Shown: positions 56,946-64,000 of the stretch, one piece after another
Layout: every line of letters starts with the position of its first letter
Numbering within the stretch: position 1 is the stretch's first letter
NCBI RefSeq assembly: GCF_040954645.1
Contig: NC_092806.1
Span: forward strand, 81,609,943 to 81,673,942
Source: Diabrotica undecimpunctata
Lineage: Eukaryota > Arthropoda > Insecta > Coleoptera > Chrysomelidae
DNA: 64,000 nucleotides
Direction of reading: 5' to 3'
Made by a program: the position numbers and the translations under genes
The notes under the pieces: model-generated
Told to the model about the DNA's origin: nothing
Databases searched by the model: none
The model's input: only the letters and a program-made list of their open reading frames with translations

Positions 56946-57807
56946 TCACAACAATGAAAACAAATTAAAATGAAATGGATCTATCGGTAAACTGTTAGTG
57001 TTTTTATTATTAGTGTTAAAAGTATAAGAAACATTATTCTTTCTAAGTGAACGAATTAACCCTTTGTCTTCTTTTTGTGATGTATTTTCTAACCTTGACA
57101 AAGCATCTGCCACTATGTTGGATTTTCCAGAAATGTATTTGATTTCAAAGCAGTATTCACTCAGTATTAGACTCCACCGATGTACTCTACTGTTTCCATA
57201 TTTGTTATTTAATATAGATGTTAAAGCTTGGTGATCTGTTTCTATAGTAAATTCATTACCCAACAAATAAAATCTTAATTTTGTGACACAGTGTATGATA
57301 CTTGCTAGTTCTAATTCTGAAACTGAGTTACCCTTTTCATGTGGCTTTGTAATTCTTGAAATGAATTGTATTGGGTATTCGACTCCATCATGTATTTGTA
57401 ATAATACCCCTGAAAATCTTTCTATAGATGCATCTGTTCTTAATATGAATGGCTGTGTGTAGTCAGGGTGGTATATTTTTAAATTTGACAAAAAAATGTT
57501 TTTGATTTCTTGGAATGCTAGTTCTCTTCTCTGATCCCATCTCCATTTTACACCTTTCCTCAGCAGTTCATCCTTTTATAATAATTAATTATTCCAATAA
57601 ATCCTCTTAAAGTTCTTAAATTGTGTGGTGTTTTATATTCCTGAATGACTTGTGTCCGTTCTGGATCCATTTCGATTCCCTTAGTGTTAAGTTTATAACC
57701 TAGATATATTACTTCTTTTTGAACAAAATGTACATTTTTCTTGATTTATTTTCAGTCCAACTTTGTCTAATCTGTTGATTATGATTTTTAGGTGTTTCTC
57801 ATGATCT
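56946..57807 (-). pseudogene. Gypsy-4 RNase H and RT connection
   Basis: 56946-57491: FILRTDASIERFSGVLLQI, FISRITKPHEKGNSVSEL, ELASIIHCVTKLRFYLLGNE, FTIETDHQALTSILNNKY, HRWSLILSEYCFEIKYISGK and NIVADALSR, a complete Ty3/gypsy RNase H. 57492-57807 carries the RT thumb/connection in broken frames. The RNase H ends shortly after ADALSRL and nothing integrase-like follows. Confidence 0.88.
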
Positions 57808-59128
57808 TCAGCCGTCTTTAGAAAAAATTAATATGTCATCAATGTAGTGAATTACAAAATATTCATATTGATCCAAAATATCATGAAGACATCTACATAG
57901 AGCACTGCAAGATGATTGAAGTCCAAATGGTACTACTTTGAATTGATATACTACTCCATCTATCTGAAATCCTGTATACTGTCTACTTTTTCTTTCTAGA
58001 GGTATTAACCAGAAACTATGCTGTAAATCGATTTTAGTGAAAAATGACATTCCTGTAATTCTTCCTAGTATTCCATCTATACTCATTGGTGCTTCAAATT
58101 GATTTTCAGTAATCTTGTTAATATTTCTTGCATCCAAACATAACCTGATTTGACCTGATCTTTTACGTACTACTACTATAGGGTTTATAAAACGTGTATC
58201 TGCCTTCTCAATGATTCCATCTTCTAACATATTATTAATCGTTCTGTTTATTTCTTCTCTGTATTTATGTGGTATTGGGTATGATTTTGTTTTAAAATCT
58301 TTTTCTTCTTTAACTTTTATACTATGGATGTAATTTTGTGCAATTCTATTTTCTTTATTGACAAGTCCCTTGTGTTGCTGCAATATGGAAACGACTATTG
58401 ATTTATATTCTTCAGGGCAATTTAAAACTTTTATCACATCTTCTTCTTTACAAATAAAATTATTCTTCATTATGTACTCATTATTCCTTGCTTCCAATTT
58501 TACGCACTCCACCTCGTAGGCATCCATCTGCTTAAAATTTCCATTCCTTAAATATTCACTACAATTATTCTTTACATTCTTTTGGGACATTTCCCTATCA
58601 TCAAAATACATTTCTTCTTCATAAACATTATTACTTTCTTTTAACAATATCCTATCAACTCTTATTCCTTCTTCCACCTCATCTTTCTGCATAAACTTAA
58701 TTATTTGCCCTTCCAAAGTTACCATTATATTTTCAAAATCTATCTTTACTTTCTTCTTTTCCAATTCGTCATTTCCCATTAATATATCAACACATAAATC
58801 CTTGACAACAAATCCTTGCATATTAATTTCTTTATTAAGAATATTAATTTTAAAATTGGCTAGTTTATCAATTTCACCCAACTTCTTATTATTTGCACCA
58901 ACAATTTTAATTTTTGGAATCTTTATTATATCTGATATATAAAAATAAAATTCTCCGAGACTAAAGTACTTTCTGAACCAGTATCTATCATAACCTTAAT
59001 CATTTTATTTTTGGCCAAAGCATTTATATAAATTAAATTAATAGATTCAATAATTTTATCTTCATCTAAAGAAATAAATTCAGAAGGTTTTTCATAATAG
59101 CAATGGCCTAACTTGTAATTCAGAAAGT
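57808..59128 (-). pseudogene. Gypsy-4 protease and reverse transcriptase
   Basis: Protease motif KVMIDTGSESTLVSE at about 58960-59005, in a frame that stops before the main ORF (57808-58881, 357 aa). That ORF opens with the protease C-terminal flank (VVKDLCVDILMGNDELEKKK). RT: IPHKYREEINRTINNMLEDG, FINPIVVVRKRSGQIRLCLD, FFTKIDLQHSFWLIPLERKS, QFKVVPFGLQSSCSALCRCL and FVIHYIDDILIFS (catalytic YIDD). The frame is lost at 57808, just past YIDD. Confidence 0.9.
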
Positions 59129-60214
59129 TTACTGAACAAAATTTTGATTGTTAGAATTGTCAGATTGTATCTGACCACTTGGATCTGATGTGCTATGTCT
59201 TTCCCTACTATGACTTCTACTCACATTTTCTTGCCTTGTACTATTTCGTTCTTTGTCTTCGCAGCTTCTATTCCTTCGTACACAATTTACCTGTCTGTTA
59301 TAGTTAGGTCGCTCTGTATTTCTTCTATTGTCAAAATCTTGTCTATTATTATTAGTACTGTTATTAAAATGTTGTCTATTATAACTAGTATTGTTATTAA
59401 GATTCTGTCTATTTTGATTATTGTTATTATTATTAAAATTTTGTAAATTATCACCATATCTATTATTATTATATGATTGTCTATATTGTTGATAATTATT
59501 CTTATTATATTGAAAGTTATTATTGTTTTTTCTGTTGTTGTTATTATTACTTGTCATATTACCTCTTTGTATTCTTTGAATAAAATTAATAAAACCCTCT
59601 ATTGTTTGAATATTTTGTACAGTTACTGTTTGCACAACATCGGCATCAAATTGTCTAGATACATTTAAGACTGTTTCATCCTCTCTAAGTGGTGGTTCTA
59701 AATATTTTGCAACCGTTATCAGTTTTAATGCATAATCTACCATATTTGATCTTAAATTGTGATTATACTTTCCAAAATATAGAATTTCTCTAAACTTCGC
59801 TTGCTCTAATTCACCCCAATAATAATTTAAAAATTTATTTTCAAATGTTTGAAGATTATCTAAATCATTTTCAATACTGGCAAACCAAGTTGCAGCATTA
59901 TCACTTAGTGTCATTCTAATATAATCTTTAATATCATTAATATTATTCACTAATCTTAATTTATCTTTTAAACTATTTATGTATACTCTAGGATGCAGAT
60001 TTTTTATATTACCAGAGAATTTAATCCCAGTCTCATTTGTTAAATTTAAGTAAGGTCTCCCTATGTCTCTCATTTGTGAAATATCATCTATTCTCTGTTC
60101 CACATTTCTTATTTGATTACTATTTATTTGGATATTTTGTTGTATATCGTCTAATTTTTCTTCTGTGTTTTTCCTGTCTTCGTTAATTTTTACTTCTAAG
60201 TTACATTTCTGCAA
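59129..60214 (-). CDS. Gypsy-4 Gag with Asn-rich tail
   Basis: 361 aa. The middle third is a Ty3/gypsy Gag capsid region (GIKFSGNIKNLHPRVYINSL, NAATWFASIENDLDNLQTFE, NYYWGELEQAKFRE). The C-terminal third is dominated by Asn, Gln, Arg and Tyr (for example YQQYRQSYNNNRYGDNLQNF), ending in Ser/Arg-rich sequence. There is no CCHC knuckle; RNA binding may rest on the Arg/Asn tail. The N-terminal 50 residues are coiled-coil-like and probably join the preceding ORF, which is separated by one stop or frame change at 60215-60240. Confidence 0.8.
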   Translation of the reverse strand: MQKCNLEVKINEDRKNTEEKLDDIQQNIQINSNQIRNVEQRIDDISQMRDIGRPYLNLTNETGIKFSGNIKNLHPRVYINSLKDKLRLVNNINDIKDYIRMTLSDNAATWFASIENDLDNLQTFENKFLNYYWGELEQAKFREILYFGKYNHNLRSNMVDYALKLITVAKYLEPPLREDETVLNVSRQFDADVVQTVTVQNIQTIEGFINFIQRIQRGNMTSNNNNNRKNNNNFQYNKNNYQQYRQSYNNNRYGDNLQNFNNNNNNQNRQNLNNNTSYNRQHFNNSTNNNRQDFDNRRNTERPNYNRQVNCVRRNRSCEDKERNSTRQENVSRSHSRERHSTSDPSGQIQSDNSNNQNFVQ

Positions 60215-60238
60215 CTCTATTTTCTGTTCTATATCTTA

Positions 60239-60679
60239 TTATCTTATTATATCTTGAATAATCCTCTTTACTTCTGTCCTCTCATTTTCTATCGTTTTCT
60301 TGTAGTCATTCCGTATATTTTTTATTTCATTTGCTACTTTTTTCTCTGCAGCTTCAAGTTTTTTATCCATTTGTTTTTCTATTTGTTTTACAATTTTATT
60401 ATTATTATCTTGTATTTTCTTTTCTAGTTTTCTATAATTCTCTTCCAATTTCTGTTCCATTTTTTTCATGTCTACTGTGACTTCTTTTGAATTCTCTTCC
60501 AATTTTTTCATGTCTTCTTTGATTTCTTTTGAATTCTCTTCCATTTTTTTGTATATCTCTTCCATTTTTTTCATGTCTTCTTTGATTTCTTTTGAATTCT
60601 CTTCTATTGTCTTGTTCATCTGCATCATTAATGACATCAAAGCTGCCATATTGACATTTTCCTCTCTTTCTGGATTCAT
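60239..60679 (-). CDS. Gypsy-4 N-terminal coiled-coil ORF (Gag start)
   Basis: 146 aa, MNPEREENVNMAALMSLMMQ, then a long heptad-like Lys/Glu coiled coil with near-repeats NSKEIKEDMKKMEE and NSKEIKEDMKKLEE. Position and continuity with 59129-60214 (whose start is also coiled-coil) suggest it is the N-terminal half of Gag, which would drive multimerisation. The internal repeat at DNA level (about 60465-60610) suggests recent expansion. Confidence 0.7.
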   Translation of the reverse strand: MNPEREENVNMAALMSLMMQMNKTIEENSKEIKEDMKKMEEIYKKMEENSKEIKEDMKKLEENSKEVTVDMKKMEQKLEENYRKLEKKIQDNNNKIVKQIEKQMDKKLEAAEKKVANEIKNIRNDYKKTIENERTEVKRIIQDIIR

Positions 60680-60919
60680 TTCTGCAGTATCTTGTGGAGC
60701 TTGAACTAAAATCTCCTCTTGTACAGGTTGTGTTTCTACTTCAACATCTTCTTCATTCTTTTTGCTTCTTGTACCTTTCTTTCCTTGAGACAGTTTGAGA
60801 CTTTACTTGTTCAAATATAATTAAAAATAAAATCTATAATTTTTTCTTCCTAGTGAAAATTAATTTAATTATATGAGAGCACTTATCTTCCCAAACTAAT
60901 TCTTTTAAATAGAGAGCCA

Positions 60920-60934
60920 CCGCGGTGGGCGCCA
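60920..60934 (-). promoter_or_regulatory. Gypsy-4 primer-binding-site candidate
   Basis: Minus strand TGGCGCCCACCGCGG begins 3 bp after the LTR end (CATCATCACA then ATT). TGGCGCC starts are typical of retroelement primer-binding sites. The sequence contains a CCACCGCGGTGG palindrome. Confidence 0.65.
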
Positions 60935-60937
60935 AAT

Positions 60938-62663
<1,726 letters not shown>

Positions 62664-62694
62664 AAGAAATTTAATCTTTGCAGATTAGTTAAAT

Positions 62695-62772
62695 AGTAAA
62701 CTCTTAAATATTGGGGAAATCTGCAAGAAGATTGCAGAAGTCTTGCAGATTTCCCCAATATTTAAGAGTTTA

Positions 62773-62774
<2 letters not shown>
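62695..62774. repeat. Perfect hairpin, 34-bp arms and 12-nt loop
   Basis: Arms 62695-62728 and 62741-62774 are exact reverse complements; the loop is 62729-62740. TA arrays lie on both sides (to 62660 and 62777-62814). The outer ends read AGTAAACTC and GAGTTTACT, followed by GTA on the right. It may be a minimal fold-back transposon or a hairpin RNA gene. Confidence 0.9.
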
Positions 62775-62814
<40 letters not shown>

Positions 62815-62816
<2 letters not shown>

Positions 62817-63344
62817 GTCACCTGAATGCAGAACTAGCTTAACTCACATTAAAGATATTTTATAGGAGAGCAATTTTAATATTTCAATGTGGCATAATTT
62901 AAAAAGTATTGGATTAAATAATGAAATTGTCTCATTATGGTATATTAAGAACCTTTTAAATATGTTATTAGGAATGAGACAGATAAATGACATTTTTTTT
63001 ACAAAAAGTGTGACTTAGGATACTATTGTTTAAGTGCGATTTTGGTACGTACACTACTTCTGCATTTATAAATTTCAAGCTCACAAAAAATTAAGGTTAA
63101 CATGGGATGAAAATAATAAAAATTAGTAACATTTACAACTTTTTAATTTTTATTAAAGGTTTACAATTCAAAATAAAAATACCAAAAAAATACTATAAAA
63201 TAGTCAAATAATATATTAATTAATAATCTAACTTAATATTAAATTAATCTTCATCAGTTTCCGGTTCGGGATTGTTGCTAGCTTGAAGATTAGTGAAAAA
63301 ATTATGGTATTCCGTAGGTATAACTTTGTTTTCGCACAAAAATA
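62815..63344. other. No recognised feature
   Basis: AT-rich. It is possibly the 3' flank or UTR of the minus-strand relic at 63345-63998. Confidence 0.6.
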
Positions 63345-63998
63345 TTAGTTTTTATATTTCGCAGCAGGAATTGCAACCGGTGAGCTTCTCAATATTTTAA
63401 GTTGATAGGTCTCTAATGAATCTAATTTGTGGTAGCTCCTTTTCAATTCCAGAGTATTAATTTTTATGAAATCTTTTTCAAAACTATATTTAACATTTAG
63501 TTCATTTGGGCATTTTGGGTCAACCATAATAACTTTTAAATTATTGAATATGACTTTGCAACCATATTCAGTTTTATCCCAATTTTTTGTAGTTTTGGCT
63601 AACATGTCCTTTAAATCATAAAACTCTGTCTGAGCCATTTCTTTTATTTTATAAGGTCGCACTTTACACGCAGTCCTTGCTAATGTATACCACTGCTGTG
63701 GACTAAATATGGGGATTGTTTTGCAGCTCTTTCGATAACCCCATGTATGGAGTCGCACTCGTTTTGTGTATGTTTCTTTTCTAGAAAGCTGTGAGTAATT
63801 TTAACGTCATATTTGGCGGCACAATACATATACAAACAATATATAAATCGATTGCGATTTTGCCCCGGGCAGTTGTCACTATAGAAACTAAATTCCTTAA
63901 TTCCATTTCGTACCTTTTCGTCAATGAAACTTAATATGCAGCTATCGATTTCACCAGGCCCGTTCCTAGGGTAGTGAGCGCCTGCGTGCAGGATTTTT
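63345..63998 (-). pseudogene. Transposase-like relic with SDNCxGQNRN motif, 5' end outside window
   Basis: The upstream part (about 63720-63998) reads GAHYPRNGPGEIDSCILSFI, then EFSFYSDNCPGQNRNRFIYC and HSFLEKKHTQNECDSIHGVI. After a frameshift near 63715 it continues in 63345-63758 as FSPQQWYTLARTACKVRPYK, EMAQTEFYDLKDML and LKRSYHKLDSLETYQLKILR. I recognise this as a family of multi-copy, uncharacterised insect proteins with an RNase H-like (SDNCxGQN) core, probably a DNA-transposon transposase. The family name is uncertain. The stop after AAKYKN at 63345 is probably the natural end. Confidence 0.55.
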
Positions 63999-64000
63999 TG

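Overview
The window looks like intergenic heterochromatin-type DNA from an arthropod, most probably an insect with a large, AT-rich, transposon-rich genome. I see no convincing host gene, tRNA, rRNA or CRISPR array. The basis is the mix of element types: APE-type LINEs (I-like with RNase H, CR1-like, RTE-like with (ATG)n tails), Ty3/gypsy LTR elements, Penelope-like elements with GIY-YIG nucleases, pogo/Tigger and piggyBac relics, and long (TA)n/(TATG)n arrays. The species cannot be named from the sequence.

Layout. 1-3988: a decayed minus-strand LINE (LINE A) carrying a 183-bp hammerhead-like insertion and an 822-bp pogo-type element. 3990-24137: a five-level nest. LINE B (+) holds Gypsy-1 (+), which holds LINE C (+), which holds Gypsy-2 (-), which holds LINE D (+, nearly intact). 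Target-site duplications (TSDs) mark three of the four junctions. 24138-28880: noncoding DNA dominated by a diverged tandem repeat of about 330 bp, interrupted by a TTAA-flanked piggyBac-type MITE and an unclassified insert. 28880-29010: a second hammerhead-like repeat.

29506-42911: Gypsy-3 (+), with a small myristoylation/transmembrane ORF in its leader. A full-length RTE-like LINE (LINE EH, -) sits in that leader, and a chimeric LINE F/LINE G insertion sits inside LINE EH. 42912-48300: a DUF4780-like ORF1 relic, a Penelope-like element bounded by inverted 78-bp repeats, a piggyBac C-terminus, a second Penelope 3' end with a hammerhead-like motif, and long TA arrays. 48300-54500: mostly noncoding, with piggyBac and LINE scraps and a 121-bp tandem repeat. 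54513-62524: Gypsy-4 (-), with long LTRs full of TA arrays, an Asn-rich Gag and no integrase. 62525-64000: TA arrays around a perfect hairpin, then a transposase-like relic running off the right edge.

Function. Nothing here forms an operon or pathway. The genes are self-contained retrotransposition modules (Gag/ORF1, protease, reverse transcriptase, RNase H, integrase or endonuclease), nearly all broken. LINE D is the youngest and closest to intact. Nesting order, reading-frame continuity across excised insertions and LTR divergence give a consistent history of sequential insertions.
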